A stretch of 64,000 nt of DNA from Streptomyces aureocirculatus (GCF_000720475.1 NZ_JOAP01000028.1:62001-126000), one strand, 5' to 3'; counted from the stretch's first letter, positions 49,747-59,813 are shown. Made by a program: numbers and translations. Notes: generated from the letters alone by a model not told the origin.

Positions 49747-50991
49747 ATGGAGAGTCACGACCCAGACAGCCTGTACCCGGCCCGGGCGGCCGCCGTGCAC
49801 CGGGGCCCGGGCGGCGGCCGCGCCGCGCCCGGCCGCCGTTCGGTGCTGCGTGCCGCGGGCGGCGGTCTGCTCGCAGCGGGCGGACTCGGGGCGCTGAGCG
49901 CCTGCGGAATCCCCGCCGCCGGAAAGGGCGAGGGCGGCATCGCCGCCGACGACCGCTCCGCCAAGGAGAAGCGCGTCAACTTCTCCAACTGGACCGAGTA
50001 CATGGACGTCGACAAGAAGAAACGGCGCCCCACCCTCGACGCGTTCACCGAGCGCACCGGCATCGAGGTCAAGTACACCGAGGACATCAACGACAACAAC
50101 GAGTTCTTCGGGAAGATCAAACCGCAGCTCGCCGCGGGCCAGGACACAGGGCGCGACCTGATCTGCGTCACCGACTGGCTCGCCGCCCGCCTCATCCGCT
50201 TCGGCTGGGTGCAGAAACTGGACCCCGCCCAACTGCCGCACGCCTACGCCAACCTGTCCGCGCAGTTCCGCTCCCCGGACTGGGACCCGGGGCGCGCCTA
50301 CTCCTACCCCTGGACCGGTATCTCCGCGGTCATCGCCTACAACAAGAAGGCGACCGGCGGGGAGAAGATCACGTCGGTGTCGCAGCTCCTCGACGAGCCC
50401 GAGCTGAAGGGGCGCGTCGGTTTCCTCTCCGAGATGCGCGACACCATGGGGATGGTCCTGCTCGACCTCGGCAAGGACCCGGCGAAGTTCACCGACGACG
50501 ACTTCGACGCGGCCGTCGCCCGACTGCAGAAAGCCGTCGACAAGAAGCAGATACGGCGTTTCACCGGCAACGACTACACCGCCGACCTCGACAAGGGCGA
50601 CCTCGCCGCGTGCGTGGCCTGGGCCGGTGACGTCGTCCAGCTCAAGCTCGCCAACCCCGACATCGAGTTCGTCATCCCGGAGAGCGGCTACATCACCTCC
50701 ACGGACAACCTCCTGATCCCCAACAAGGCGCGCCACAAGCGCAACGCCGAGCGGCTCATCGACTACTACTACGAGCCGGAGCCCGCCGCCCGCCTCGCCG
50801 CGTACATCAACTACGTGTGCCCCGTGGACGGCGTCCGCGGCGAGCTGGCGAAGCTCGATCCCGAGGCCGCCGCGAACCCGCTGATCCTGCCCGACAAGGC
50901 CATGGCCGCGCGGTCGCACGCGTTCCGTTCCCTCACCCCCGAGGAAGAGGCCGCGTACGAGCGCAAGTTCGCCAGGCTGACCGGCTCCTGA
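49747..50991 (+). CDS. potD: polyamine ABC transporter substrate-binding lipoprotein (PotD-like)
   Basis: This 414-residue protein has a twin-Arg signal (GRRSVLRAAGGG, 29-40) and lipobox LSAC with Cys53. The mature part matches PotD (VNFSNWTEYMD, GIEVKYTEDINDNNEFFGKI, RRFTGNDYTADLDKGDL). It is the binding component of the adjacent PotABC importer. The start is ATG 49747 with GGAAGGG upstream. Confidence 0.93.
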   Translation: MESHDPDSLYPARAAAVHRGPGGGRAAPGRRSVLRAAGGGLLAAGGLGALSACGIPAAGKGEGGIAADDRSAKEKRVNFSNWTEYMDVDKKKRRPTLDAFTERTGIEVKYTEDINDNNEFFGKIKPQLAAGQDTGRDLICVTDWLAARLIRFGWVQKLDPAQLPHAYANLSAQFRSPDWDPGRAYSYPWTGISAVIAYNKKATGGEKITSVSQLLDEPELKGRVGFLSEMRDTMGMVLLDLGKDPAKFTDDDFDAAVARLQKAVDKKQIRRFTGNDYTADLDKGDLAACVAWAGDVVQLKLANPDIEFVIPESGYITSTDNLLIPNKARHKRNAERLIDYYYEPEPAARLAAYINYVCPVDGVRGELAKLDPEAAANPLILPDKAMAARSHAFRSLTPEEEAAYERKFARLTGS

Positions 50992-51051
50992 GCGGGCCTT
51001 GCCCCTCGCCGTTCCCGCCGTCCCGTCCGCCACCACTTCTGGGAAGAACCT

Positions 51052-52197
51052 ATGACCGACACCAACGGCGACGTCCGCCTGACCGGGATCAGCAAGACCT
51101 ACGGCTCCTTCACGGCCGTGCACCCGCTCGATCTCACCGTGCCCCAGGGCTCGTTCTTCGCGCTGCTCGGCGCCTCCGGATGCGGCAAGACCACCACGCT
51201 GCGCATGATCGCGGGCCTGGAGGAGCCGAGCGCCGGCACCGTCCGCCTCGGCGAGCAGGACGTCACCGCGCTGCCGCCGTACAAGCGGCCCGTGAACACG
51301 GTCTTCCAGTCGTACGCGCTCTTCCCGCACCTCGACATCTTCGAGAACGTCGCCTTCGGTCTGCGCCGGCGCGGCATCAAGTCGGTGAAGAAGCAGGTCG
51401 GCGAGATGCTCGACCTCGTACAGCTCGGCGAGCAGGCCAGGAAGAAGCCGCACCAGCTCTCCGGCGGCCAGCAGCAGCGCGTCGCCGTCGCCCGCGCCCT
51501 CATCAACCACCCCGAGGTGCTGCTCCTCGACGAGCCCCTCGGTGCCCTCGACCTCAAGCTGCGCCGCCAGATGCAACTCGAACTCAAGCGCATCCAGACC
51601 GAGGTCGGCATCACCTTCGTACACGTCACGCACGACCAGGAGGAGGCCATGACGATGGCCGACACCGTCGCCGTGATGAACGGCGGCCGCGTCGAGCAGC
51701 AGGGCGCGCCCGCCGACCTGTACGAGAACCCGCGCACCACCTTCGTCGCCAACTTCCTCGGCACCTCCAACTTCATCGAGGCCGAGGTGGCCGCGGTGAG
51801 CGGCGAGGACGTGGTCCTGAAGGCGGGCGGCGGGAAGCTGACGCTGCCCAGGGCGCGCTGTACGGCGCCCGCCACCACCGGCGGCACCGTCCTGGCCGGC
51901 GTACGCCCGGAGAAGATCTCGCTCACGCACGCCGACGACGCGGGCGCGATCCCCGACGGCCGTAACCGCATCACCGGCCGCATCACCGACTCCAGCTTCA
52001 TCGGCGTCTCCACCCAGTACGTCGTCGAAAGCCCGGTCTGCGACGCGTTCGAGGTGTACGCGCAGAACATCGAGCGTGACTCCCGGCTCGCCCCGGGCGC
52101 CGACGTCGTCCTGCACTGGAACCCCGCGCACACCTTCGGCCTCGACGCCGACCAGGATGCCGCTGCGGGCGTCGAGAAGGTCGAGGAGGACGCGTGA
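51052..52197 (+). CDS. potA: polyamine ABC transporter ATP-binding protein
   Basis: This 381-residue ATPase has Walker A GASGCGKT at 40-47, signature LSGGQ at 136-140, Walker B LLLDEP (Asp160, Glu161) and switch His in [15 protein letters not shown]-terminal TOBE domain follows from about residue 270. The [20 protein letters not shown] stretch is typical of the PotA/FbpC group. The stop overlaps the potB GTG (GTGA). Confidence 0.95.
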   Translation: MTDTNGDVRLTGISKTYGSFTAVHPLDLTVPQGSFFALLGASGCGKTTTLRMIAGLEEPSAGTVRLGEQDVTALPPYKRPVNTVFQSYALFPHLDIFENVAFGLRRRGIKSVKKQVGEMLDLVQLGEQARKKPHQLSGGQQQRVAVARALINHPEVLLLDEPLGALDLKLRRQMQLELKRIQTEVGITFVHVTHDQEEAMTMADTVAVMNGGRVEQQGAPADLYENPRTTFVANFLGTSNFIEAEVAAVSGEDVVLKAGGGKLTLPRARCTAPATTGGTVLAGVRPEKISLTHADDAGAIPDGRNRITGRITDSSFIGVSTQYVVESPVCDAFEVYAQNIERDSRLAPGADVVLHWNPAHTFGLDADQDAAAGVEKVEEDA

Positions 52198-53123
52198 CCG
52201 TATCCGGCAAGGCACCGGCCCCCGCCGACGAGGCGGCGCCGCCCGCCGCCAAGCCTCCGAGGCGCGGCCGTCTCGTCCCCTACTGGCTGCTGCTTCCCGG
52301 CATCCTCTGGCTGCTGGTGTTCTTCGCGCTGCCGCTCGTCTACCAGGCGTCGACGTCCGTGCAGACCGGATCCCTCGAAGAGGGCTACAAGGTCACCTGG
52401 CACTTCGCCACCTACTGGGACGCGCTCGGCGACTACTGGCCGCAGTTCCTGCGCTCGGTCCTGTACGCGGGCGCCGCCACCGTCCTGTGTCTGCTGCTCG
52501 GCTATCCGCTGGCCTATCTGATCGCGTTCCGCGCGGGCCGCTGGCGCAATCTGATCCTCGTCCTCGTCATCGCGCCGTTCTTCACCAGCTTCCTCATCCG
52601 GACCCTCGCGTGGAAGACGATCCTCGCCGACGGCGGCCCGGTCGTCGGCGCCCTGAACAGCCTGCACATCCTGGATGTCACCAGTTGGCTCGGCGCCACC
52701 GAGGGGGACCGGGTCCTCGCCACCCCGCTCGCGGTGGTCTGCGGTCTGACGTACAACTTCCTGCCGTTCATGATCCTGCCGCTCTACACCTCCCTGGAGC
52801 GCATCGACGGCAGGCTGCACGAGGCCGCGGGCGACCTGTACGCCCGTCCTTCCACCACCTTCCGCAAGGTGACGTTCCCGCTGTCCATGCCGGGCGTCGT
52901 CTCCGGCACCCTGCTCACGTTCATCCCGGCGGCGGGCGACTACGTCAACGCCGACCTGCTCGGCTCCACCGACACCCGCATGGTCGGCAACGTCATCCAG
53001 ACGCAGTTCCTGCGCATCCTGGACTACCCGACGGCCGCCGCGCTCTCCTTCATCCTCATGGCCGCGATCCTGTTCATGGTGACCTTCTACATCCGCAAGT
53101 CGGGGACGGAGGATCTCGTCTGA
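52194..53123 (+). CDS. potB: polyamine ABC transporter permease PotB-like
   Basis: This 309-residue protein has six hydrophobic segments and the EAA loop ([22 protein letters not shown]). The N-terminus is a proline/alanine-rich cytoplasmic tail. The GTG at 52194 overlaps the potA stop, and its own TGA overlaps the potC ATG, so potA-potB-potC are translationally coupled. Confidence 0.93.
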   Translation: MTVSGKAPAPADEAAPPAAKPPRRGRLVPYWLLLPGILWLLVFFALPLVYQASTSVQTGSLEEGYKVTWHFATYWDALGDYWPQFLRSVLYAGAATVLCLLLGYPLAYLIAFRAGRWRNLILVLVIAPFFTSFLIRTLAWKTILADGGPVVGALNSLHILDVTSWLGATEGDRVLATPLAVVCGLTYNFLPFMILPLYTSLERIDGRLHEAAGDLYARPSTTFRKVTFPLSMPGVVSGTLLTFIPAAGDYVNADLLGSTDTRMVGNVIQTQFLRILDYPTAAALSFILMAAILFMVTFYIRKSGTEDLV

Positions 53124-53935
53124 TGGCCGTCTTCTCGGCACTTTTCCGCTGGCTGCGCAGGAACCTCGTCGTGCTCGCCGGGCTCGGCACGCTCGGCTAT
53201 CTCCTGCTTCCCAATGTCGTCGTCACGGTCTTCTCCTTCAACAAGCCGAAGGGCCGTTTCAACTACTCCTGGCAGGAGTTCTCGACGGACGCCTGGAAAG
53301 ATCCCTGCGGTGTCGCCGACATGTGCGGATCGCTCTCGCTGAGCCTGCAGATCGCGTTCTGGGCGACGCTCGGCGCGACCGTGCTCGGCACGATGATCGC
53401 CTTCGCCCTGGTGCGCTACCGGTTCCGGGCGCGTGGCGCCGTGAACTCGCTGATCTTCCTGCCGATGGCGATGCCCGAGGTGGTCATGGCCGCCTCGCTG
53501 CTCACGCTCTTCCTCAACATGGGCGCACAGCTCGGCTTCTGGACCGTCCTGATAGCGCACATCATGTTCTGTCTGAGCTTCGTCGTGACAGCCGTGAAGG
53601 CACGTGTGATGTCCATGGACCCGCGTCTGGAACAGGCCGCCCAGGACCTCTACGCCGGACCCGTGCAGACCTTCTTGCGGGTCACCCTGCCGATCGCCGC
53701 GCCCGGTATCGCCGCGGGCGCGCTGCTCGCCTTCGCGCTCTCCTTCGACGACTTCATCATCACCAACTTCAACGCCGGTTCGACCGTGACATTCCCCATG
53801 TTCGTCTGGGGATCCGCGCAGCGGGGCACGCCCGTTCAGATCAATGTGATCGGTACGGCGATGTTCCTTATCGCGGTCCTGCTCGTGGTGACAGGAATGC
53901 TCGCCGGAAAGCGCCGCGCCAAGAAATCCCTTTGA
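53123..53935 (+). CDS. potC: polyamine ABC transporter permease PotC-like
   Basis: This 270-residue permease has six membrane segments and the EAA motif ([22 protein letters not shown]). The periplasmic loop after the first helix contains two Cys ([11 protein letters not shown]), possibly a disulfide. The start is ATG 53123 overlapping the potB stop. The open frame upstream overlaps potB and is not coding. Confidence 0.93.
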   Translation: MAVFSALFRWLRRNLVVLAGLGTLGYLLLPNVVVTVFSFNKPKGRFNYSWQEFSTDAWKDPCGVADMCGSLSLSLQIAFWATLGATVLGTMIAFALVRYRFRARGAVNSLIFLPMAMPEVVMAASLLTLFLNMGAQLGFWTVLIAHIMFCLSFVVTAVKARVMSMDPRLEQAAQDLYAGPVQTFLRVTLPIAAPGIAAGALLAFALSFDDFIITNFNAGSTVTFPMFVWGSAQRGTPVQINVIGTAMFLIAVLLVVTGMLAGKRRAKKSL

Positions 53936-53985
53936 GAAGCCATAGAACTGCAAGAACCCCAAAAACTCTGAAGGAGTTGGAAATC

Positions 53986-55404
53986 ATGGCCCCTCGCGCC
54001 ATGACCCACTGGGCCAAGTCTCTCGCCGAAGCCAAGCCGGTCCCCTACTGGCTGGACGACCCGAACAAGCCCGCGCCCGAACCCGCCCTCGTCGGCGACC
54101 AGTCCTGCGACCTGCTCGTCGTCGGCGGCGGCTACAGCGGCCTGTGGACCGCCCTCATCGCCAAGGAGCGCGACCCCGGCCGTGACGTCGTCCTCGTCGA
54201 GGGCCGTGAGATCGGCTGGGCCGCCTCCGGCCGCAACGGCGGCTTCTGCGCCGCATCCCTCACCCATGGCGTCCCCAACGGCCTCGCGCGCTGGCCGAAG
54301 GAGATCGCGAAGCTGGAGGAGCTCGGCGCCCGCAACCTCGACGAGATCGAGGCCGCCGTCGCCCGCTACGGCATCGACTGCGACTTCGAGCGCACCGGCG
54401 AGATCGACGTCGCCACCGAGCCGCACCAGCTCGCCGAACTCCACGAGATGTACGAGGAGATGGCCGCCCTCGGCCTCACCGGCACCGCCGAACTCCTCGA
54501 CGAGGACGCCCTGCGCGCACAGGTGGACTCGCCGACGTTCCTCGGCGGCTTCCACGACCGCGACGGCGTCGCCATGCTGCACCCGGCGAAGCTCGCCTGG
54601 GGCCTCAAGCGTGTCTGCCGCGACCTCGGCGTACGCGTCCACGAGCACACCCCGGCCCTGGATCTCGCCTCGTCCGGCGCCGGAATGGCGGCCCGTACCC
54701 CCTACGGCAGGGTCTTCGCCCGCCAGGTCGCGCTCGGCACGAACGTCTTCCCGTCCCTGGTCAAGCGCGTGCGCCCGTACACGATCCCGGTGTACGACTA
54801 CGCCCTGATGACCGAGCCCCTGACCGCGGACCAGATGGCCGCCATCGGCTGGCACAACCGCCAGGGGCTCGGTGACGCGGCCAACCAGTTCCACTACTTC
54901 CGGCTCTCGGCCGACAACCGCATCCTGTGGGGCGGCTATGACGCCGTCTATCCGTTCGGCGGCAAGGTGCGCGCCGAGTACGACCACCGCCCCGAGACCT
55001 TCGCGAAGCTCGCGGGCCACTTCTTCACCTGCTTCCCGCAGTTGGAGGGGGTGCGCTTCACGCACGCGTGGGGCGGCGCGATCGACACCTGCTCGCGGTT
55101 CTCGGCGTTCTTCGGCACGGCGTACGGGGACCGGGTCGCGTACGCGGCCGGGTACACGGGCCTCGGTGTCGGGGCCACGCGGTTCGGGGCCGATGTGATG
55201 CTCGACCTGCTCGCGGGGGAGCGCACCGAGCGCACGGACCTGGAGATGGTGCGCTCCAAGCCGCTGCCGTTCCCGCCGGAGCCGTTCGCCTGGGCCGGGG
55301 TGACCCTCACCAAGTGGGGCCTCGCGCGCGCCGACGAGAACGGCGGGCGGCGCAATGTGTGGCTGCGTGCGATGGACAAGATGGGACTCGGCTTCGACAG
55401 TTGA
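53986..55404 (+). CDS. puuB: FAD-dependent oxidoreductase, gamma-glutamylputrescine oxidase-like (PuuB-like)
   Basis: This DAO-family flavoenzyme has the FAD motif LLVVGGGYSGLWTALIA with GGGYSG at 47-52, EIGWAASGRNGGF and a C-terminal YAAGYTGLGVGATRFGADV. It would oxidise gamma-glutamylputrescine or a similar amine to an aldehyde that the adjacent dehydrogenase uses. It is the last gene of the operon starting at 48160. The start is ATG 53986 with AAGGAG at 53971-53976. Confidence 0.88.
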   Translation: MAPRAMTHWAKSLAEAKPVPYWLDDPNKPAPEPALVGDQSCDLLVVGGGYSGLWTALIAKERDPGRDVVLVEGREIGWAASGRNGGFCAASLTHGVPNGLARWPKEIAKLEELGARNLDEIEAAVARYGIDCDFERTGEIDVATEPHQLAELHEMYEEMAALGLTGTAELLDEDALRAQVDSPTFLGGFHDRDGVAMLHPAKLAWGLKRVCRDLGVRVHEHTPALDLASSGAGMAARTPYGRVFARQVALGTNVFPSLVKRVRPYTIPVYDYALMTEPLTADQMAAIGWHNRQGLGDAANQFHYFRLSADNRILWGGYDAVYPFGGKVRAEYDHRPETFAKLAGHFFTCFPQLEGVRFTHAWGGAIDTCSRFSAFFGTAYGDRVAYAAGYTGLGVGATRFGADVMLDLLAGERTERTDLEMVRSKPLPFPPEPFAWAGVTLTKWGLARADENGGRRNVWLRAMDKMGLGFDS

Positions 55405-55547
55405 CCCCGTAACGCGACGGCGCACGCCCTTCGTGCGCCGTGCCCCCTTCACTACCACTCGGTAGCCGAACCCGCGTAATGCCCGGCGCCCGGCGGCCTC
55501 TCTCCGGTGACACGCGTATCGCGAGTACACGAGAGGTAGGTCCTGCC

Positions 55548-56042
55548 ATGACGGGCTCGGGTGCCAAAGGTGCCAAATCTGCGGTGGAGTGGCTGGTGTC
55601 GGTGGCACCGGATCCGGACGCCTGCCGCTGGGAGTGGGAGCGCAACCCCCTGGGCGTCGCGCTGCTCCCGGCGGGCAGGCTCTGGGACGTACTCATCCTG
55701 CCGGGTGATCTCGGCCACCCCACTCTGGACGTGCTGACCCACGTCGTGGACCGGCCAGGACCCGTGCTCGCCGACTTCGGCGACGCACGCCTCGGGTTCT
55801 TCGTGCCCGCCGGCACGGCCGCGCGCTGGGTGGGCACGGGGGTGCGCGGCGCGGGGCAGGGCACCTGGATCGTCGTGCCCTATCCCGGGCGGACCACCGG
55901 CGGGGTGCGGTGGCTGGTGCCGCCCGACGGCTCCGGCACGCTCGTCGACCCGGCGCTGCTCGAACTGGCGATGCACGAGGCGGCGGCGTTCCTGGTGCGC
56001 GAGACGGGCGGCACCGGGGCTGCCGACGACGGCGCGGAGTGA
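55548..56042 (+). CDS. conserved streptomycete protein of unknown function
   Basis: This 164-residue soluble protein starts MTGSGAKGAKSAVEWLVSVA. It is rich in Gly, Pro and Trp, with DVLILPGDLGHPTLDVL and LGFFVPAGTAARWVGTGV, and is reminiscent of the N-terminal part of bifunctional primase/polymerase-like proteins but too short to assign. The start is ATG 55548 with GAGAGG upstream. It lies between the polyamine operon and chitinase. Confidence 0.7.
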   Translation: MTGSGAKGAKSAVEWLVSVAPDPDACRWEWERNPLGVALLPAGRLWDVLILPGDLGHPTLDVLTHVVDRPGPVLADFGDARLGFFVPAGTAARWVGTGVRGAGQGTWIVVPYPGRTTGGVRWLVPPDGSGTLVDPALLELAMHEAAAFLVRETGGTGAADDGAE

Positions 56043-56100
56043 GGGCCCGCGGGGGCGGGGCGGTGCTCCTCGCCCGGACGGGCCGGTGTTGCCGGAAGCC

Positions 56101-56129
56101 TTGACAAGGTTATTGGTCTGGACCATCTT
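56101..56129 (+). promoter_or_regulatory. chitinase promoter overlapping a DasR-type (dre) site
   Basis: TTGACA (56101-56106), 17 bases and CATCTT (56124-56129) form a promoter. Between them ATTGGTCTGGACCATC (56112-56127) closely matches the known dre consensus AGTGGTCTAGACCACT for the GntR-family regulator DasR, which represses chitinase genes until N-acetylglucosamine products accumulate. Confidence 0.7.
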
Positions 56130-56186
56130 GAGCGCGTCCTGCTCGGCACCTCCCCGTCCCCAAACCCCCCACCGCCGGAGGCAGTT

Positions 56187-57359
56187 ATGGACAGCTCACG
56201 ATTCCGCGCACCCCAGCGCGGATCCCGACTCGGAGCGGCCGCCGCGACCGCGGCCCTCGCGCTCGCGGCCACCGGCCTGCTCGCCGCACCCAGCTCCGCG
56301 GACCCGGCGCCCCGCCCGGAACCCGCCCGTGCCGAGGCCGGAGCCCTGCCCGCCCACGCCCTGGTCGGCTATCTGCACGCCAGTTTCGCCAACGGCTCCG
56401 GCTACACCCGGCTCGCGGACGTCCCGGCGAGCTGGGACGTGATCGACCTGGCCTTCGGCGAGCCCACGTCCGCCACGTCCGGCGACATCCGGTTCAGCCT
56501 CTGTCCGAAGACCGAGTGCCCCAACGTCGAGACCAAGGACGAGTTCAAGGCGGCCATCAAGGCCAAGCAGGCCCAGGGCAAGAAGGTCCAGATCTCCATC
56601 GGCGGCCAGAACGGGCAGGTGCAGCTCACCACCACCCAGGCCCGCGACAAGTTCGTCTCGTCCGTCTCCGCGATCATCGACGAGTACGGCCTCGACGGCC
56701 TCGACATCGATTTCGAGGGCCACTCCCTGTCGCTGAACGCCAACGACACCGACTTCAAGAACCCCAAGACCCCGGTGATCGTCAATCTGATCTCCGCGGT
56801 GAAGACCCTGAAGGCCAAGTACGGCGCAGGATTCACCCTCACCATGGCCCCGGAGACGTTCTTCGTGCAGTTGGGCTACCAGCACTACGGCCCCGGCCAG
56901 TGGGGCGCGGACCCGCGCGCGGGCGCCTACCTGCCGGTCATCCACGCCCTGCGCGACGACCTCACCCTGCTGCACGTCCAGGACTACAACTCAGGACCGA
57001 TCATGGGCCTGGACAACCAATACCACCAGATGGGCGGCGCCGACTTCCACATCGCGATGACCGACATGCTGCTCACCGGCTTCCCGGTCAAGGGCAACAC
57101 CGCGAACGTGTTCCCGCCCCTGCCCCCGGAGAAGATCGCCATCGGCATGCCCGCCTCGGTGAACGCGGGCAACGGCCACGTCTCCCCGTCCGAGGTCAAC
57201 AAGGCCCTGGACTGCCTGACGAAGAACACCAACTGCGGCACCTACAAGCCGCACGGCAAGTGGCCCACCCTGCGCGGCCTGATGACCTGGTCCATCAACT
57301 GGGACCGCTTCAACAACGGGGAGTTCTCCAAGAACTTCGACAGCTACTTCGGCCAGTAG
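56187..57359 (+). CDS. secreted GH18 chitinase
   Basis: This enzyme hydrolyses chitin. The 390-residue precursor has a signal peptide (about 1-38, AAPSSA) and a single family 18 catalytic domain with DGLDIDFE (Asp170, Asp173, Asp175, Glu177 as acid/base). SIGG at 137-140 is the second conserved strand. No chitin-binding domain is attached. The neighbouring gene orientation and the dre site support DasR-regulated chitin use. The 3' end overlaps the leftward PAP2 gene by 50 bases. Confidence 0.95.
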   Translation: MDSSRFRAPQRGSRLGAAAATAALALAATGLLAAPSSADPAPRPEPARAEAGALPAHALVGYLHASFANGSGYTRLADVPASWDVIDLAFGEPTSATSGDIRFSLCPKTECPNVETKDEFKAAIKAKQAQGKKVQISIGGQNGQVQLTTTQARDKFVSSVSAIIDEYGLDGLDIDFEGHSLSLNANDTDFKNPKTPVIVNLISAVKTLKAKYGAGFTLTMAPETFFVQLGYQHYGPGQWGADPRAGAYLPVIHALRDDLTLLHVQDYNSGPIMGLDNQYHQMGGADFHIAMTDMLLTGFPVKGNTANVFPPLPPEKIAIGMPASVNAGNGHVSPSEVNKALDCLTKNTNCGTYKPHGKWPTLRGLMTWSINWDRFNNGEFSKNFDSYFGQ

Positions 57360-58161
57360 CCCCACAGGCCGTCAGGGCCCAGAGCAGGGTGCCGCCGAGA
57401 CACCAGCTCGCGGCGACGTCAAGGGGCCAGTGGTAGCCGCTGCGGACCAGGCCGAGACCCACGCCCGCGTTCACCAGGACGCAGCCGGTGACCAGGGCGC
57501 GGCGGGCCCCGGCCGCCAGGAGGGGGAGCAGGAGCAGGACGGCCGCGCCGTAGGCGACCGTGGCGGTGGCCGTGTGCCCAGAGGGGTAGTAGCCGCTGCC
57601 GTCCGCGCCGGGCGGGCCCGCGCGGTCCACGGCGAGCTTCAGCGGGATCACGAGGAGCGGTACGGCCACCATCGCGACCACGGCCCCCAGGGGCGCGAGC
57701 CACCAGCGGAACGCACCGGCCCTGAAGGCCCGCAGCGCGGTGAACGCCACGGCCGCGGCGAGTACGGGAACGGCGACCGGCATGTTGCCCAGGTCGGCGA
57801 AGAACTCGGCGGCGGCACCCGGCAGTCGGCTGGCGGCGAGGGCGCGGCCCGTACGTTCGTCGAGGCGGCGCAGCGGGCCTTCGGCGGCCACCTGCCAGGT
57901 GAAGAGCGCGAAGAGGACACCGAGGGTGAGAGGAAGCCAAGTGGTCGGCCACCTCGGAGCAGGGGGGGTAGCTCCGAGGTGGCCGAGAGGACCGGGTTGC
58001 CGCGCGCCCCGGGGGGTTTGGGACGGGCGGCCATCCGATCGGTGAGGAGTTCCGGAGCCATCGGCTCCAGGCGTGTGCGCGAAGGCACGCCCAGGGCGGG
58101 GCTGGGGAGGCTCCGTCCCGGTGTCGCTCACGGTCCCCCGTGAGCGGGGTGTTTCTCTCAT
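57310..58161 (-). CDS. PAP2-family membrane phosphatase
   Basis: This 283-residue protein has multiple membrane helices and the three PAP2 motifs: KLAVDRAGP, PSGH (YYPSGHTATATVAYG) and RSGYHWPLD. It would dephosphorylate a lipid phosphate such as undecaprenyl pyrophosphate or phosphatidate. The N-terminus (about 75 residues) is cytoplasmic and Pro/Arg/Gly-rich. I list ATG 58161; GTG 58131 is an alternative and neither has a good ribosome binding site. The 3' end overlaps the chitinase coding region. Confidence 0.85.
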   Translation of the reverse strand: MRETPRSRGTVSDTGTEPPQPRPGRAFAHTPGADGSGTPHRSDGRPSQTPRGARQPGPLGHLGATPPAPRWPTTWLPLTLGVLFALFTWQVAAEGPLRRLDERTGRALAASRLPGAAAEFFADLGNMPVAVPVLAAAVAFTALRAFRAGAFRWWLAPLGAVVAMVAVPLLVIPLKLAVDRAGPPGADGSGYYPSGHTATATVAYGAAVLLLLPLLAAGARRALVTGCVLVNAGVGLGLVRSGYHWPLDVAASWCLGGTLLWALTACGATGRSSCRSSWRTPRC

Positions 58162-58328
58162 CTGCAGAAACCGTACGTCAGGAGGAAGGGGGCCGACAGG
58201 AGGAACGACATCCCGACATGGGGCTCCCACACGTTCTTCACAGGCCCTGACCGTCACCCCAGGTCATGCCTTCCGCACAGCGTGCGGTCCACCCACGTCA
58301 GAGGAATGATCCGGGCTGCGGGTGGCGC

Positions 58329-58366
58329 GAAAGCGCCGGGTACGCGGTGACGCACCCGGCGCTTTC
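58329..58366. terminator. 13-bp perfect hairpin between PAP2 and gabT
   Basis: GAAAGCGCCGGGT (58329-58341) pairs perfectly with ACCCGGCGCTTTC (58354-58366) around a 12-base loop. It lies 113 bases beyond the gabT stop, the likely end of that leftward transcript. The 58162-58478 gap also holds purine/pyrimidine-rich imperfect repeats (GCTCGGAGC variants) and no gene. Confidence 0.6.
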
Positions 58367-58478
58367 CGGCGCCGTGGCGTGAGCCGCGCACGGCTCGGCG
58401 CACCGTGGGCCGCGCGCGGCTCGGAGCTCCGCCCAGAGCTTCGCTCGGAGCCGCTCAGAGCCCTGCTCGGATCTTCGC

Positions 58479-59813
58479 TCAGAGCTCCGCGAACGCGGCC
58501 TCGATGATGTCCAGGCCCTCGTTCAGGAGCTCGTCGCCGATCACCAGCGGCGGCAGGAAGCGCAGCACGTTGCCGTACGTGCCGCAGGTCAGGACGAGCA
58601 GGCCCTGCGCGTGGCAGGCCTTGGCGAGCGCGCCGGTGGCCTCCGGGTCGGGCTCCTTCGTCGCCCGGTCCTTGACCAGCTCGATCGCGATCATCGCGCC
58701 GCGGCCGCGGATGTCGCCGACGATGTCGTACTTCTCCGCCATCGCGGTCAGGCGGGCCTTCATGACGGCCTCGATGTTCTTCGCCTTGGCGTTGAGGTCG
58801 AGCTCCTTCATCGTCTCGATGGAGCCGAGCGCGGCGGCGCAGGCCACCGGGTTGCCGCCGTAGGTGCCGCCGAGGCCGCCCGCGTGGGCGGCGTCCATGA
58901 TCTCGGCGCGGCCCGTGACGGCGGCGAGCGGCAGGCCGCCCGCGATGCCCTTGGCCGTCGTGATCAGGTCGGGCACGACGCCCTCGTCCTCGCACGCGAA
59001 CCACTGGCCGGTGCGGCAGAAGCCGGACTGGATCTCGTCGGCGACGAAGACGATGCCGTTGTCCGTGGCGAACTTCGACAGGGCGGGCAGGAAGCCCTTC
59101 GCGGGCTCGATGAAGCCGCCCTCGCCGAGCACCGGCTCGATGATGATCGCGGCGACGTTCTCGGCGCCGACCTGCTTGGAGATCTGGTCGATCGCCTGGG
59201 CGGCGGCCTCGGGGCCCGCGTTCTCGGCGCCGGTCGGCCAGCGGTAGCCGTACGCCACCGGGACACGGTAGACCTCGGGCGCGAACGGGCCGAAGCCGTG
59301 CTTGTACGGCATGTTCTTCGCCGTCAGGGCCATCGTGAGGTTGGTGCGGCCGTGGTAGCCGTGGTCGAAGACCACGACGGCCTGGCGCTTGGTGTACGCG
59401 CGGGCGATCTTGACGGCGTTCTCGACGGCCTCGGCGCCGCTGTTGAAGAGGGCCGACTTCTTGGCGTGGTCGCCGGGGGTCAGCTCCGCGAGCGCCTCGG
59501 CGACGGCCACATAGCCCTCGTACGGCGTCACCATGAAACAGGTGTGGGTGAAGTCCTGAAGCTGGGCCGACGCCCGCCGCACGACGGCCTCGGCGGAGGC
59601 GCCGACGCTGGTCACGGCGATGCCGGAGCCGAAGTCGATGAGGCGGTTGCCGTCCACGTCCTCGATGACGCCGCCACCGGCGCGCGCCGCGAACACGGGA
59701 AGCACCGAGCCCACGCCGCCTGCGACCGCGGCGGTACGCCGGGCTTGCAGCTCCTGCGACTTGGGCCCGGGGATGGCGGTGACGACGCGGCGCTCCTGGG
59801 GAAGGTCGGTCAT
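58479..59813 (-). CDS. gabT: 4-aminobutyrate aminotransferase
   Basis: GabT transfers the amino group of GABA to 2-oxoglutarate, giving succinic semialdehyde. The 444-residue class III PLP protein has NSGAEAVENAVKIARAYTKR, FVADEIQSGFCRTG and Schiff-base Lys in LITTAKGIAGGLPLAAV. The start is ATG 59813 with AGGAG upstream; the frame extends to 59843. It completes the polyamine-to-succinate route with the aldehyde dehydrogenases. Its promoter region contains a palindrome at 59924-59938. Confidence 0.94.
   Translation of the reverse strand: MTDLPQERRVVTAIPGPKSQELQARRTAAVAGGVGSVLPVFAARAGGGVIEDVDGNRLIDFGSGIAVTSVGASAEAVVRRASAQLQDFTHTCFMVTPYEGYVAVAEALAELTPGDHAKKSALFNSGAEAVENAVKIARAYTKRQAVVVFDHGYHGRTNLTMALTAKNMPYKHGFGPFAPEVYRVPVAYGYRWPTGAENAGPEAAAQAIDQISKQVGAENVAAIIIEPVLGEGGFIEPAKGFLPALSKFATDNGIVFVADEIQSGFCRTGQWFACEDEGVVPDLITTAKGIAGGLPLAAVTGRAEIMDAAHAGGLGGTYGGNPVACAAALGSIETMKELDLNAKAKNIEAVMKARLTAMAEKYDIVGDIRGRGAMIAIELVKDRATKEPDPEATGALAKACHAQGLLVLTCGTYGNVLRFLPPLVIGDELLNEGLDIIEAAFAEL

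Noticed and set aside
47368..52215. A 1,615-codon open frame on the minus strand covering NADAR, dehydrogenase and Pot genes
   Set aside because: Only the part 47368-47952 (NADAR) has protein family features. The rest is the antisense shadow of well-identified plus-strand genes, caused by the high-GC codon bias.
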